Source of the DNA: Aliicoccus persicus
GTDB lineage: Bacteria > Bacillota > Bacilli > Staphylococcales > Salinicoccaceae
DNA length: 47,724 nucleotides
Direction of reading: 5' to 3'
Assembly (NCBI RefSeq): GCF_900110815.1
Contig: NZ_FOIT01000003.1
Location: 129,054 to 176,777 of the forward strand
Below the pieces are notes generated by a model. The model did not search any database, was not told the origin of the DNA, and saw only the letters and a list, made by a program, of their open reading frames with translations. Positions 32,205 through 41,762 of the stretch are shown one piece after another (the first letter of the stretch is position 1; every line of letters starts with the position of its first letter). The translations under genes were made by a program, and so were the position numbers.

Positions 32205-33422
32205 ATGAGTTTCGAAAGAACTAAAGTACTAGTGCTTGGCGCTGGTTATGCAGGTATTCAAACTGTAGCAAAAATTCAGCAAAAACTTTCAAGACATACG
32301 CTAGACGTAACGTTAATCAACAAACATGAATTCCACTATGAATCAACATGGTTACATGAAGTAGCGGCGGGTGCCATTGAATGGCATCATGCAACATACT
32401 CAATCAATCACATCGTTGATACTTTAAAAACAAATTTTGTTCAAGCAACTGTAACAGCAATTGATAAGGAAGCAAAAAAGGTCCAAACAACGGCTGGTGA
32501 GTTTGACTACGATATTTTAGTCGTTGCACTTGGCTTCGAAAGTGAATCATTTGGTATTCAAGGTATGGACGAACATGCACACACGATTGTATCACCAGAA
32601 ACTGCCATTGCAGTTTGGGAAGAGATCAATAAAAACTTCAATCGCTATTTAGAATCTGGAGATAACAATGATCTATCAATTGTTGTTGGCGGTGGCGGGT
32701 TCACAGGGTTTGAATTCCTTGGTGAACTTTCAAATACGATTCCTGAGCTATGTAAAGAACTCGGCATCGATCGTAATAAAGTGAAAATTACAGCAATTGA
32801 AGCGATGCCTAAAGTATTGCCGATGTTCCCAGATCATTTAGCAGATTATGCGAAAAACTTCTTAAAAGATAACCAAATTGAATTAATGACAGGCACTGCA
32901 ATTACTGCAGCAAACGATCAGGGTTTAATGGTTAAAGTTGGTGAAGAAGAGAAACTAATCGCGGGTGCTACACGTGTTTGGACAGCGGGCGTACGTGGTA
33001 ATCAGTTGATGGAGAAATCATTTGAAGGCGTTAAACGCGGGCGTATTATCGTTAAGCCTGACCTATCAATTGAAGGCCATCCAGAAATTTTTGTTATCGG
33101 CGACTGTGCTGCAGCGATGAACGGTGAGGGTGAAGGTGCTAGACCATATCCAACGACAGCGCAAATTGCAATGCAGATGGGTGAATTAACAGCGACAAAC
33201 ATCGGTCATATTATTAAGGGAGTTAAAACAGAGCCATTTAACTTCATTGACCGCGGCACAGTGTGTTCTTTAGGTAGCCATGATGGTATTGGTATTGCAC
33301 TCGGTCGTGAAGTGACTGGTAGACGCGCTGCGATGATGAAACGCATCATTGATACTCGCGCAATTTTCAAAGTCGGCGGACCGATACTCGCACTTTCAAG
33401 AGGTAAACTTTTAAATATTTAA
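32205..33422 (+). CDS. ndh: Type II NADH dehydrogenase (NDH-2)
   Basis: 405 residues. FAD-binding VLVLGAGYAGIQT near residue 9, NAD(P)H-binding IVVGGGGFTGFEFLGEL near residue 163, and the second FAD motif VIGDCAAAMN near residue 300. The sequence parallels S. aureus NDH-2 through RTVCSLGSHDGIGI and IDTRAIFKVGG. It oxidises NADH and reduces menaquinone without pumping protons, attached to the inner membrane face by its C-terminal region. ATG at 32205 follows AAAAGGTGA; the upstream in-frame start at 32130 has no support. Its own terminator follows. Confidence 0.94.
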   Translation: MSFERTKVLVLGAGYAGIQTVAKIQQKLSRHTLDVTLINKHEFHYESTWLHEVAAGAIEWHHATYSINHIVDTLKTNFVQATVTAIDKEAKKVQTTAGEFDYDILVVALGFESESFGIQGMDEHAHTIVSPETAIAVWEEINKNFNRYLESGDNNDLSIVVGGGGFTGFEFLGELSNTIPELCKELGIDRNKVKITAIEAMPKVLPMFPDHLADYAKNFLKDNQIELMTGTAITAANDQGLMVKVGEEEKLIAGATRVWTAGVRGNQLMEKSFEGVKRGRIIVKPDLSIEGHPEIFVIGDCAAAMNGEGEGARPYPTTAQIAMQMGELTATNIGHIIKGVKTEPFNFIDRGTVCSLGSHDGIGIALGREVTGRRAAMMKRIIDTRAIFKVGGPILALSRGKLLNI

Positions 33423-33431
33423 TTTTAAGCG

Positions 33432-33463
33432 ATGGGTATAAAATATTTTTATACCCATTTTTT
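33432..33463 (+). terminator. Intrinsic terminator after ndh
   Basis: ATGGGTATA (33432-33440) pairs with TATACCCAT (33450-33458), followed by five or more T residues. Confidence 0.9.
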
Positions 33464-33485
33464 ATTACGGAGGTTCATGTAAATA

Positions 33486-33806
33486 ATGATTGAACTTGTA
33501 CAGTTATTCATATCTATGGTCTTATTTTTAGTACTCTTCTTTGGGATCTCATTCATCTTGAACATGGTGCTGAAATTGACATGGGTAATGGTATTTATCT
33601 ATCCGATTATCGTACTGTTTTTTATAAACACTGTACCACTCGGTGATTTTATCTCAAGTCCTGGTGCATCATTCGGTTCACTTTGGGATAATATTACAAG
33701 CATGTTGCTCGCAGATTATTTGCTGTTCGGTAGTGGACTCGTCGGTGTAATTATCGCCGGTGCAGCAATACGTTACTTAAGAAAAGCAGGATATACAATG
33801 TTTTAA
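33486..33806 (+). CDS. yuiB: YuiB-like small membrane protein
   Basis: 106 residues with three hydrophobic segments (about 5-27, 32-50, 77-97), resembling YuiB, which lies beside an NDH-2 gene in Bacillus too; function unknown. The GGAGG at 33470 is about 12 bases from this ATG, longer than usual, because an ATG directly followed by TAA lies in between (33478-33483). Confidence 0.8.
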   Translation: MIELVQLFISMVLFLVLFFGISFILNMVLKLTWVMVFIYPIIVLFFINTVPLGDFISSPGASFGSLWDNITSMLLADYLLFGSGLVGVIIAGAAIRYLRKAGYTMF

Positions 33807-33824
33807 ATTATAGGAGGAATCACT

Positions 33825-35303
33825 TTGAATTTTACATATTTGAACAAGTATGAAATGACAGAAGGACCTGTAGTTATTGCACTGCCTAGCCATTTAAACC
33901 AACTCGATAACTTTGAGGAAGTCGATGCATTGCTCGGTGGTAGTTTAGAAGCAATGGTAAAAGAAAAAATATTAACGACGAAGCGTGGATCGATTTCATC
34001 GACTGGTGCAACGATTCAAACAGAATACAAAAAAGTGATTACAGTTGGTTTAGGTAATAAGAACGAACTGGGATATAAAGAAATGATCAGTGTATTTGCA
34101 CACTTATTTAAACATTTAAGAAAAGAAAAAATTGATACTGCGCAAGTGTTACTCGATAGTTTTAGTTACGACAATGGTAATTTAGGTGAAGTACTTCCTG
34201 TTGCACTTTATATGGCTGTACATGAATTTGATTCATATAAATCAGATAAAAAACCGTACTATATTGATCAGTTAAACTTAACATTAACAAGCGCGCAAGA
34301 TCTTGAGTCAGATATTGAAAGATATAAATATCTAGGTGAAGGGATTGCGCGTGCACGTGATTATAGTGAGACTCCGCCGAATCTTTTATATCCAGAAAAC
34401 TTTGCTGAGCAAATCAATGCGGAGTTTAAAGATGTTGCGAATGTAACGGTTGAAGTAAAAGACGATAAAGTGCTTGAAGATGAAGGTTATGGATTAATCA
34501 TGGCTGTGGGTAAAGCGTCGGTTCGTAAACCGAGATTGGTGACTTTAGAATACAAGCCTGAAAATCCTAAAAATGAATCACCGATTGCGCTTGTTGGTAA
34601 AGGGATTACGTACGATACAGGTGGTTACTCAATAAAAACTAAAAATGGTATGCCTGAAATGAAACGTGACATGAGTGGGGCAGCGAACGTTGTCGGTATG
34701 TTCCATGCAATTAGCAAGATGGAATTACCGGTTCACGTGGTAGCGGTGTTAGCACTCGCTGAAAACATGATCGATGGCAATGGTATGCGTCCAGATGATG
34801 TGTATACAGCACTGAGCGGTCATTCTGTAGAAATTAAAAATACTGATGCTGAAGGTCGTCTCGTGCTTGCAGATGCTGTGTTCCATGCAGCGCAATACAC
34901 ACCAGAGGTTATCATGGACTTTGCAACGTTAACAGGTGCAGTCGTTATGGCACTGAGCGGAGACAGAACAGGCGTATGGACGAACCAACCACGCACGTTT
35001 ATAGAAGATGTGCTTGCAGTGTCAGATACAGTTGGGGAAGAGATGTGGCAGTTACCAATTTCGGAAATCGAAGAAGATAAAGTTAAAAAATCTGAGATCG
35101 CAGATATTACGAACCATTATCCAGCGCCAGGTGCGGCATCATTTGCAGCATGCTTCATTAAACAATTCGTCGATAGTAAGCCGTGGATTCACTTTGATAT
35201 TGCAGGTACAGCTTCAACGGGTACAGGTTCTGAACTAGGTCCAAAAGGTGCGACGGGAACGCCAATTCGTACGATTGTTAAATATTTGGAGCAATACAAA
35301 TAA
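33825..35303 (+). CDS. pepA: Leucyl aminopeptidase (M17 family)
   Basis: 492 residues; cytosolic dizinc aminopeptidase. The catalytic C-terminal half contains VGKGITYDTGGYSIK (metal ligands Lys and Asp), MKRDMSGAANVVG and the signature NTDAEGRLVLADA with its metal-binding Asp and Glu and catalytic Arg. It trims N-terminal residues from peptides. It starts with TTG at 33825, supported by AGGAGGA seven bases upstream. Its stop codon overlaps the next ATG (TAATG), so the thioesterase is translationally coupled. Confidence 0.95.
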   Translation: MNFTYLNKYEMTEGPVVIALPSHLNQLDNFEEVDALLGGSLEAMVKEKILTTKRGSISSTGATIQTEYKKVITVGLGNKNELGYKEMISVFAHLFKHLRKEKIDTAQVLLDSFSYDNGNLGEVLPVALYMAVHEFDSYKSDKKPYYIDQLNLTLTSAQDLESDIERYKYLGEGIARARDYSETPPNLLYPENFAEQINAEFKDVANVTVEVKDDKVLEDEGYGLIMAVGKASVRKPRLVTLEYKPENPKNESPIALVGKGITYDTGGYSIKTKNGMPEMKRDMSGAANVVGMFHAISKMELPVHVVAVLALAENMIDGNGMRPDDVYTALSGHSVEIKNTDAEGRLVLADAVFHAAQYTPEVIMDFATLTGAVVMALSGDRTGVWTNQPRTFIEDVLAVSDTVGEEMWQLPISEIEEDKVKKSEIADITNHYPAPGAASFAACFIKQFVDSKPWIHFDIAGTASTGTGSELGPKGATGTPIRTIVKYLEQYK

Positions 35304-35686
35304 TGGATATCAATACGGGCCTTATTGAGTTCTTTGGAATTGAGGAAGTCAGTCGAGGTGAAGATACGCTCGTCATGAAGATGCCGGTTACTGAGCGCAT
35401 TAAACAACCGGTCGGATTTGTTCATGGTGGGGCATATGTCGCACTTGCTGAAACTGTGGCGAGCTTAGGAGCATTTTATTCGATTGATTTAGATAAGTAT
35501 TTAGCATTTGGCCAAGAGATTAATGCAAACCATGTGAGAGCAACGCGAGAAGGTGTGCTGTATGCATATGGCAAAACAATGCACAAAGGACGCACATCAC
35601 AAGTTTGGATTGTCGATATTAAAAATGAACAAGGTCAACTGGTCTGTACTTCAAGATGTACAGTTGCAATCACAGAAAAACGATAA
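35303..35686 (+). CDS. Hotdog-fold thioesterase (PaaI/YuxO-like)
   Basis: 127 residues. GFVHGGAYVALAETVASLGAF is the hotdog signature with the catalytic-region HGG and E. The closest characterised type is 1,4-dihydroxy-2-naphthoyl-CoA thioesterase of menaquinone synthesis (YuxO/MenI), which would fit a menaquinone-dependent organism, but the sequence cannot exclude other acyl-CoA substrates. The start overlaps the pepA stop. Confidence 0.87.
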   Translation: MDINTGLIEFFGIEEVSRGEDTLVMKMPVTERIKQPVGFVHGGAYVALAETVASLGAFYSIDLDKYLAFGQEINANHVRATREGVLYAYGKTMHKGRTSQVWIVDIKNEQGQLVCTSRCTVAITEKR

Positions 35687-35691
35687 AAAAG

Positions 35692-35722
35692 AGTCAAACG
35701 ATGAATTATTCATCGTTTGACT
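35692..35722. terminator. Bidirectional terminator between thioesterase and mnhG
   Basis: A 14-bp perfect stem (AGTCAAACGATGAA / TTCATCGTTTGACT, loop TTA) flanked by A6 on the left and T6 on the right. It serves both convergent genes, and the mnhG stop codon lies inside it. Confidence 0.94.
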
Positions 35723-36113
35723 TTTTTAATGCCTGATATGAAGGTGCTGTATATTCTACTTCTTCAATACCTGATTCATCACGTTTAAGCTCATTTAAGA
35801 TGGTTAACCGGTAAGGTTCGACATCCGAGTGGAAAGCACTACGTGAGACGACATGTGCAGCAACAGGTGCTGTTACAAATATAAATAGTATTGCTAAGAA
35901 CAATTTTGCATCGATTAAGTTATCCATATACCAAAAATAGAAAAATGTACCGAGCATCATCATCATGACGCCGAGTGTTGAACTTTTTGACGCAGCATGT
36001 AATCTAGAGTAAACATCTGGTAATCGGACGACACCAACAGCTGCTACGACAGTGAAAAAGGTACCGCCAAGAATTAAAAATGAAATTAGACTAATCATCA
36101 GAATCTCTATCAT
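35706..36113 (-). CDS. mnhG: Na+/H+ antiporter subunit G
   Basis: 135 residues with three transmembrane segments: VGVVRLPDVYSRLHAASKSSTLGVMM is the MnhG/MrpG signature. Last gene of the mnhABCDEFG operon, whose products assemble into one membrane complex exchanging Na+ for H+ for pH and salt tolerance. ATG at 36113 lies within mnhF (overlap 23 bases), next to GGTGA; TTG at 36119 is the alternative. Confidence 0.94.
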   Translation of the reverse strand: MIEILMISLISFLILGGTFFTVVAAVGVVRLPDVYSRLHAASKSSTLGVMMMMLGTFFYFWYMDNLIDAKLFLAILFIFVTAPVAAHVVSRSAFHSDVEPYRLTILNELKRDESGIEEVEYTAPSYQALKKSNDE

Positions 36114-36396
36114 TTTCAATCACCAAACCTTTCTCTAAGTATTTTGCGAATCCAATCGTAGCAATAAAAGCAAGAATTCCAATTAAGAGTATGACAACAG
36201 TTAAATACTGTGAATGAATCATCATCGAAATCAGTGCGATAAAACCCATTAAAAGTACACCAAGCGCATCTAGACTTAATACACGATCGTGAAGTGTCGG
36301 ACCGACAACAATGCGGTACATCATGCCGAGCATAGCAAATGACAATACGAGAATGCTAAAGATTAAAACAACATCCAATACGGACTGTGCATTCAT
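36091..36396 (-). CDS. mnhF: Na+/H+ antiporter subunit F
   Basis: 101 residues with three transmembrane segments; RIVVGPTLHDRVLSLDALG is the MnhF/MrpF signature. Start and stop overlap mnhE and mnhG by 4 and 23 bases, showing tight coupling. Confidence 0.94.
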   Translation of the reverse strand: MNAQSVLDVVLIFSILVLSFAMLGMMYRIVVGPTLHDRVLSLDALGVLLMGFIALISMMIHSQYLTVVILLIGILAFIATIGFAKYLEKGLVIENDRDSDD

Positions 36397-36872
36397 GATA
36401 ACTTCACCTCTTCAATCACAGCTTCAAAATTCTTTTTAATTTTTTCAATTTCTGTATCTGCTTCTTCTAAATCCAAAGCGTGAACATACATCGTGCGTTG
36501 ATCGTCACTGATTGCAACGATTACTGTTCCAGGTGTCAGTGTAATTAATGCCGAAAGCAGTGAGATTTCCCAATCAGCCTCTAAATCTGTAGGATATGCA
36601 AAGAATCCTGGGTGAATATCAATTTTAGGACTCAGCACGATACGCAAGACACTGAAGTTTGATTTGATGAGCTCGACTAAGAAAATTATTATTAATTTTA
36701 GAATTGCGTACACGCGTTTCATATAGAATCGACCGGGTAAAAAGCGTCGCATAATAAACACGACAACGATACCTAATGTGTATCCAACAAAGAAACCTGT
36801 CACCGTGAAGTTTGAGTTCATAAACATCCAAAGAAGTGCTAAAACGACGTTAATTAAAATTTGAACTGGCAA
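36393..36872 (-). CDS. mnhE: Na+/H+ antiporter subunit E
   Basis: 159 residues: three or four N-terminal transmembrane segments then a cytoplasmic region containing LLSALITLTPGTVIVAIS, typical of MnhE/MrpE. It starts with TTG at 36872, supported by GGAGGTG eight bases upstream and by direct abutment to the mnhD stop. Confidence 0.92.
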   Translation of the reverse strand: MPVQILINVVLALLWMFMNSNFTVTGFFVGYTLGIVVVFIMRRFLPGRFYMKRVYAILKLIIIFLVELIKSNFSVLRIVLSPKIDIHPGFFAYPTDLEADWEISLLSALITLTPGTVIVAISDDQRTMYVHALDLEEADTEIEKIKKNFEAVIEEVKLS

Positions 36873-38366
36873 TTATTGCACCTCCAGTAAATAACTTGAA
36901 TACGATGCAGGGTCATAGAATGATTGGGCAGCCATTTCAAAGAGAGGATACAAGAAGTCTGCACTTAGCCCAAAGACGACTGCAATGACGACTAAACTGA
37001 TTGCACTAAACATCATCTTATCCATCTTAACGTCTTTCAAACGATCGAAGTCCATATCTTCACCCCAGAAGACATTCATAAATACACGCATGATCGAGTA
37101 AAGGACGACTAGACTTGATAGCAACACAACGATTGCCGCGATGAACATCTGATTATCAAGTGCTGATTCTACGATAAACAACTTCCCATAGAAACCAGAT
37201 AACGGCGGTACACCAGCGAGTGATAAACCGGCGATGAAAAATGTCCAACCGAGTACAGGATGTACTTTTATCAGTCCGCCAAGACGCTCAGAATTTGTCT
37301 CACCGGTACGGAAGATAATGACACCGATCAGTAAGAATAATGCCGCTTTGATTAACATATCGTGAATTAAGTAATACATCGCACCGATTGAACCAGCAGC
37401 ATCCATAATCGCAAATCCAACTAAGATGACACCTACTGCGATGATAATGTTATAGATGATAACTTTCTTCATATCTAAGTATGCGAGTGCACCGATACAA
37501 CCTGAAATAATCGTGAGCACTGCGAGGACTAAAATAATCGTTGACGTAAATTCAACATTATCGACAAAGAATAAGCTGAATGTACGAGCGATTGCGTATA
37601 TACCAACCTTTGTTAACAATGCACCAAATAGCGCGAGTATTGGAACTGGTGGTGCCGCATAAGAGTTTGGTAGCCAAGAGTAAAGTGGGAACATACCAGC
37701 CTTTGTTGCAAAGACGAGTAAGAATACGATAGCGACGATTGTTAATCCTGTCGTATCGCCTTCATATGATGCGATCTTCATCTGCATGTCCGCCATGTTT
37801 AATGTTCCAGTGACCGAATAGAGATAGGCAAGACCTAAGACGAAGAAGTTCGACGACACTAAATTGATAAGTACATATTTAAATCCTTCGGGTAACTGGA
37901 GCTTCTCTCCACCTAAAGTGATTAATATGTAAGATGAAAGTAAAAATACTTCAAAGAATACGAACATATTAAATATATCGCCTGTTAAGAATGCACCATT
38001 TATACCTGTGAGCATAACCATGACCATCGCATAGAAGTAATATTTTTCACGAGGTTCACCAATTGATTGGAATGAGAACACCGTGATAAAGAAGACGATG
38101 ATCGATGTCGTTAAAACGAGAATTGCAGCAACCATATCGATTACGACTGTAATACCGAACGGCGGTTCCCACCCACCAATATATGTCACATACATCCCGT
38201 TCTGATAGACGAAAAAGACTTGGTATGCCGAAACAATGATTAGTATGAGTCCACCAATTGCTGCGATGGCACGATGCTTAACCGGTCGTTTCCCGACCAA
38301 CAGCATAATCACTGCCATGAAAAATGGCAACATAATAGGAATTAGGGGTAATATATTAGTCAGCAT
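36873..38366 (-). CDS. mnhD: Na+/H+ antiporter subunit D
   Basis: 497 residues, about 14 transmembrane segments; proton-pumping NADH:quinone oxidoreductase-like family. Key motifs: VFFEVFLLSSYILITLGGE with the conserved membrane Glu, KAGMFPLYSWLPNSYAAPPVP with the conserved Lys, and LIHDMLIKAALFLLIG. AGGGGGA precedes the ATG, and the start overlaps mnhC by 11 bases. With MnhA it forms the ion-translocating core. Confidence 0.95.
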   Translation of the reverse strand: MLTNILPLIPIMLPFFMAVIMLLVGKRPVKHRAIAAIGGLILIIVSAYQVFFVYQNGMYVTYIGGWEPPFGITVVIDMVAAILVLTTSIIVFFITVFSFQSIGEPREKYYFYAMVMVMLTGINGAFLTGDIFNMFVFFEVFLLSSYILITLGGEKLQLPEGFKYVLINLVSSNFFVLGLAYLYSVTGTLNMADMQMKIASYEGDTTGLTIVAIVFLLVFATKAGMFPLYSWLPNSYAAPPVPILALFGALLTKVGIYAIARTFSLFFVDNVEFTSTIILVLAVLTIISGCIGALAYLDMKKVIIYNIIIAVGVILVGFAIMDAAGSIGAMYYLIHDMLIKAALFLLIGVIIFRTGETNSERLGGLIKVHPVLGWTFFIAGLSLAGVPPLSGFYGKLFIVESALDNQMFIAAIVVLLSSLVVLYSIMRVFMNVFWGEDMDFDRLKDVKMDKMMFSAISLVVIAVVFGLSADFLYPLFEMAAQSFYDPASYSSYLLEVQ

Positions 38367-38697
38367 ACGGGTCCCCCTTCATCTTCTCGATATCATTCGT
38401 ACCGAGTTCTTTATAAATTCTAAGTGCCAACACTAAGATTATCGCTGTTAAGGCAAAGGCAATAACGATGGCCGTTAGAATCAATGCTTGTGGTAAAGGA
38501 TCTGCATAAGCTTCTACATTCTCATCGAGAACGGGTACTGCACCACGTTTTAATTCACCCATCGTGAGAAACATCAGATGCACACCATGAGAAAAGATTG
38601 CTGTACCGAATATTATGCGTATGAGGTTTTTAGATAACATTAAGTACGCCGCTGCACCCATGAGTATTCCAGCAAGAATAATTGTAATAAGTTCCAT
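38356..38697 (-). CDS. mnhC: Na+/H+ antiporter subunit C
   Basis: 113 residues, three transmembrane segments, NuoK-like: LSKNLIRIIFGTAIFSHGVHLMFL and DPLPQALILTAIVIAFALTA. ATG at 38697 follows GGAGGAGAAGG; it abuts the mnhB stop (1-base overlap). Confidence 0.94.
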   Translation of the reverse strand: MELITIILAGILMGAAAYLMLSKNLIRIIFGTAIFSHGVHLMFLTMGELKRGAVPVLDENVEAYADPLPQALILTAIVIAFALTAIILVLALRIYKELGTNDIEKMKGDPYAD

Positions 38698-39164
38698 CAG
38701 GCCTTCTCCTCCGCAACTAACGTAATAATGAGTAAACAAGCACCCATTACTGTTAAGAATACACCGATATCAAAAAGTACTGCTGTATGAAGTGAAAGTT
38801 CTTGTAAAATTGGCACTTCAACATATGTGAATTGGTGTTGGAAAAACGGTGTACCAAATAGAAACGATAGCGTTGGTACAACCCCTGCAAATACAAGTCC
38901 AAGTGTAATCATGAAGCGATAGTCTATCGGCATCATCTTATGCACCGTTTTACGGTCAAATGCAATGAGCAGCAAGACGACTGCGGATGCACCGAGTAGT
39001 CCACCAACGAATCCTCCACCTGGTGTATAGTGACCAGCGAAGAATAAGTTAAAGGCAAACATGACGATTAGAAAGAAAATTACTTTAGAAGCAAACTGTA
39101 AAAACACATCGTTCATCTGCCGACTAACTTTTTTATAACCGGCTCTCATCAATGTGCTCTTCAT
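38697..39164 (-). CDS. mnhB: Na+/H+ antiporter subunit B
   Basis: 155 residues, four transmembrane segments; FAGHYTPGGGFVGGLLGASAVVL is the MnhB signature. ATG at 39164 is preferred because AAGGTGA lies six bases upstream; the later ATG at 39116 lies nearer the conserved region but has no ribosome binding site. This start gives an N-terminal extension of about 16 basic residues and a 32-base overlap with mnhA. Confidence 0.92.
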   Translation of the reverse strand: MKSTLMRAGYKKVSRQMNDVFLQFASKVIFFLIVMFAFNLFFAGHYTPGGGFVGGLLGASAVVLLLIAFDRKTVHKMMPIDYRFMITLGLVFAGVVPTLSFLFGTPFFQHQFTYVEVPILQELSLHTAVLFDIGVFLTVMGACLLIITLVAEEKA

Positions 39165-41553
39165 GATCATCACCTTCTTTCTTCGTATTAAGTCTAAGTC
39201 TCATCATGCTGTATACTCCAAGTCCAGCAATGGCGAATACAAGTGTTTCGAACAATGTATCAAATCCACGGAAGTCAACGAGAATTACGTTTACCATGTT
39301 TCCACCGGCAGCGAGGTCGTAAACGTTGTCGATATGGAATTGACTGATTGGATCAAACAATCGATTTGAATATGCGGAATAACCAATGATGATTGCCGTA
39401 AGTGCAACACCAACTGAAATGATTAAGTGTGGAATATTTAGTTTCACACTGTATTTATATGATTCTTTATCTGGCAACTTACTGAAAACGAGTAAAAAGA
39501 TCGTCGTCGTTACTGTTTCGATAGCCAACTGTGTTAACCCGAGATCTGCGGAACGGAACATGACAAACAAGAGTGCCATAGAGAAACCGATAGATCCAAG
39601 TAAAATGAGAGCGACCATACGTGATTTCACGACCAATATTCCCGCAAGTGCAATGAGGATAATTGTGACAACTATCATTTCTTGTAATGTAATTGGTGAA
39701 GCAGTTCTAATATCGATTGCCATGCCGTTCACGATAAATGTATAAATGCTGACAATGACAAAGAATCCAAGTACGTATGCCAAGTAATGCGAGACATTGC
39801 CGTTTACAAACTTGTCATTTAACTGCTTAGATGAAATTCGGCTGTACACCAACCCACGGTCGTATAAGTAATTGAGCGTGAAATGTTCCTTGTGATATTC
39901 ATAAATAAACATCCAGTGGTGTCTTGTCATGTAAAGCAGCGTACCTGAAACGATAATAAACACGGTTAACCATAAAGCCGGCGAGTCAAATCCATGCCAA
40001 TGATAGATTTGAGTGTCGAGTGCAGTCGTTGTTCCGAGAATACCCATCGCTGCAGGATCAATAATTGTTTGTGACAGTATGTTCGGGAACAATCCAAAAA
40101 CAATTACAAGTAGAGAGAGAATCAACGGAGACGCTAACATTAACCAAGGTGCTTCATGTGGTGTTTTCGGCGTATCTTCAGTTTCTTTACCTAAGAACAC
40201 TTCTTTAAATAATATGACTGAGTAAATGAAAGTAAATATACTTCCGAATACTGCGAGTATTGGGAAGAGAATGCTGACATCACTTAAGAATGAAAAGTCT
40301 GCGTGACGAATATTGACCATCACTTCTAAGAACATCTCTTTCGATAAAAACCCGTTGAACGGTGGTAAACCAGCCATCGATGCTGCTGTTATTGCAGTCA
40401 TTGTCCCGGTAATCGGCATAATTGTCATTAAACCACCGAGTCTCTTCAAGCTTCTTGTACCTGATTCATGATCGATGATACCGACCAACATGAACAATGC
40501 ACCTTTGAATGTCGCGTGGTTAATCAAGTGGAAAACTGCAGCGACTATTGCTACGGTAAATAGCTCTTCCGCAGCACCTGTATGTACACCTAATGCGCCG
40601 AGACCGAGGAGTGACATAATCAGTCCGAGTTGTGAAACCGTAGAGAATGCGAGCATTGCTTTTAAGTCATCTTGTTTGACCGCATTGAACGATGCCCAAG
40701 CAAGTGTAATCAATCCGGTAAGTAAAATGAGCCACACCCAAAGTTCACTGAAAGCAAAGATTGGTGTGAATCGAGCAACAAGATAAAGCCCAGCTTTAAC
40801 CATTGTTGCAGAGTGTAAATACGCGCTGACTGGCGTCGGTGCTTCCATCGCATCTGGCAACCAGATGTAGAATGGGAATTGCGCTGATTTAGTAAATGCG
40901 CCGAGTAAAATTAAGACGATTGCAATTGGTGCCAATTCACTCGCTTGAATTAGATCGACCTGTGCAATCATTTCTCGAATACTAAATGATCCTGTGATCA
41001 AATAGAGTGACAGGAAACCCCCGAGCATTAAAAATCCGCCGCCCATCGTGATGAGCATTGATTTTGTCGCACCGTATAATGAACGTTCACGGTTATACCA
41101 AAAAGCAATCAATAGGAAACTAGAAATCGATGTCAGTTCCCAGAATAAGTATAGGCCCAGTACATTATCATTTAAAACGACACCGAGCATGGCCGTCATA
41201 AAGATTAATAGATAGATATAAAAACTGGTTAAATCTTCTCGATGTGATAAGTACCCAATAGAGTAAAGTACGACTAGCGCGCCGATACCAGAAATTAAAA
41301 TGGCAAACAGCAAGCCAAGACCATCTACATAAACATCAAAGTTTAAACCGATATTCGGCATGACGTTCATCGAATGATAGAGCACATCGTGGCGATTGAC
41401 GTCCGGGATTAAAGTAAGGAAATAAATTACAATAAGCAATGGAACAGGTAGGACGAGCCAACCAGTATGTATTCTTTTTGAATATTTTTTTGATAGTCCA
41501 ACGATAACTGCCGCTATGATGGGTAACAATATGGCTAAATGTATAAGTGTCAC
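39133..41553 (-). CDS. mnhA: Na+/H+ antiporter subunit A
   Basis: 806 residues, about 20 transmembrane segments, NuoL-like with a C-terminal MrpA extension. Motifs: YLFWELTSISSFLLI with the conserved Glu, KSAQFPFYIWLPDAMEAPTPVSAYLHSATMVKAG split over two segments, LINHATFKGALFMLVG, and the C-terminal NMVNVILVDFRGFDTLFE shared with S. aureus MnhA1. GTG at 41553 follows AAAGGAGGG; the frame is open to 41607 but the extra residues are not family-like. First gene of the operon. Confidence 0.95.
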   Translation of the reverse strand: MTLIHLAILLPIIAAVIVGLSKKYSKRIHTGWLVLPVPLLIVIYFLTLIPDVNRHDVLYHSMNVMPNIGLNFDVYVDGLGLLFAILISGIGALVVLYSIGYLSHREDLTSFYIYLLIFMTAMLGVVLNDNVLGLYLFWELTSISSFLLIAFWYNRERSLYGATKSMLITMGGGFLMLGGFLSLYLITGSFSIREMIAQVDLIQASELAPIAIVLILLGAFTKSAQFPFYIWLPDAMEAPTPVSAYLHSATMVKAGLYLVARFTPIFAFSELWVWLILLTGLITLAWASFNAVKQDDLKAMLAFSTVSQLGLIMSLLGLGALGVHTGAAEELFTVAIVAAVFHLINHATFKGALFMLVGIIDHESGTRSLKRLGGLMTIMPITGTMTAITAASMAGLPPFNGFLSKEMFLEVMVNIRHADFSFLSDVSILFPILAVFGSIFTFIYSVILFKEVFLGKETEDTPKTPHEAPWLMLASPLILSLLVIVFGLFPNILSQTIIDPAAMGILGTTTALDTQIYHWHGFDSPALWLTVFIIVSGTLLYMTRHHWMFIYEYHKEHFTLNYLYDRGLVYSRISSKQLNDKFVNGNVSHYLAYVLGFFVIVSIYTFIVNGMAIDIRTASPITLQEMIVVTIILIALAGILVVKSRMVALILLGSIGFSMALLFVMFRSADLGLTQLAIETVTTTIFLLVFSKLPDKESYKYSVKLNIPHLIISVGVALTAIIIGYSAYSNRLFDPISQFHIDNVYDLAAGGNMVNVILVDFRGFDTLFETLVFAIAGLGVYSMMRLRLNTKKEGDDHEEHIDESRL

Positions 41554-41762
41554 ATGAGTCCCTCCTTTGTGATTAAGTAAAAATAGTAATATAGTATGAT
41601 TATACATTAGATATGAAGGTAAATAAATGACATAAAAGATTTTTCCCCATCTTAAACTATGATAAAATATAAATTATCAACATTCACACAATATGCCTTG
41701 TCGTCATAAAATGTTCATATTTTTTGAATAGCATATTAGTGTTATAAATTAGGAGGAGAAAC

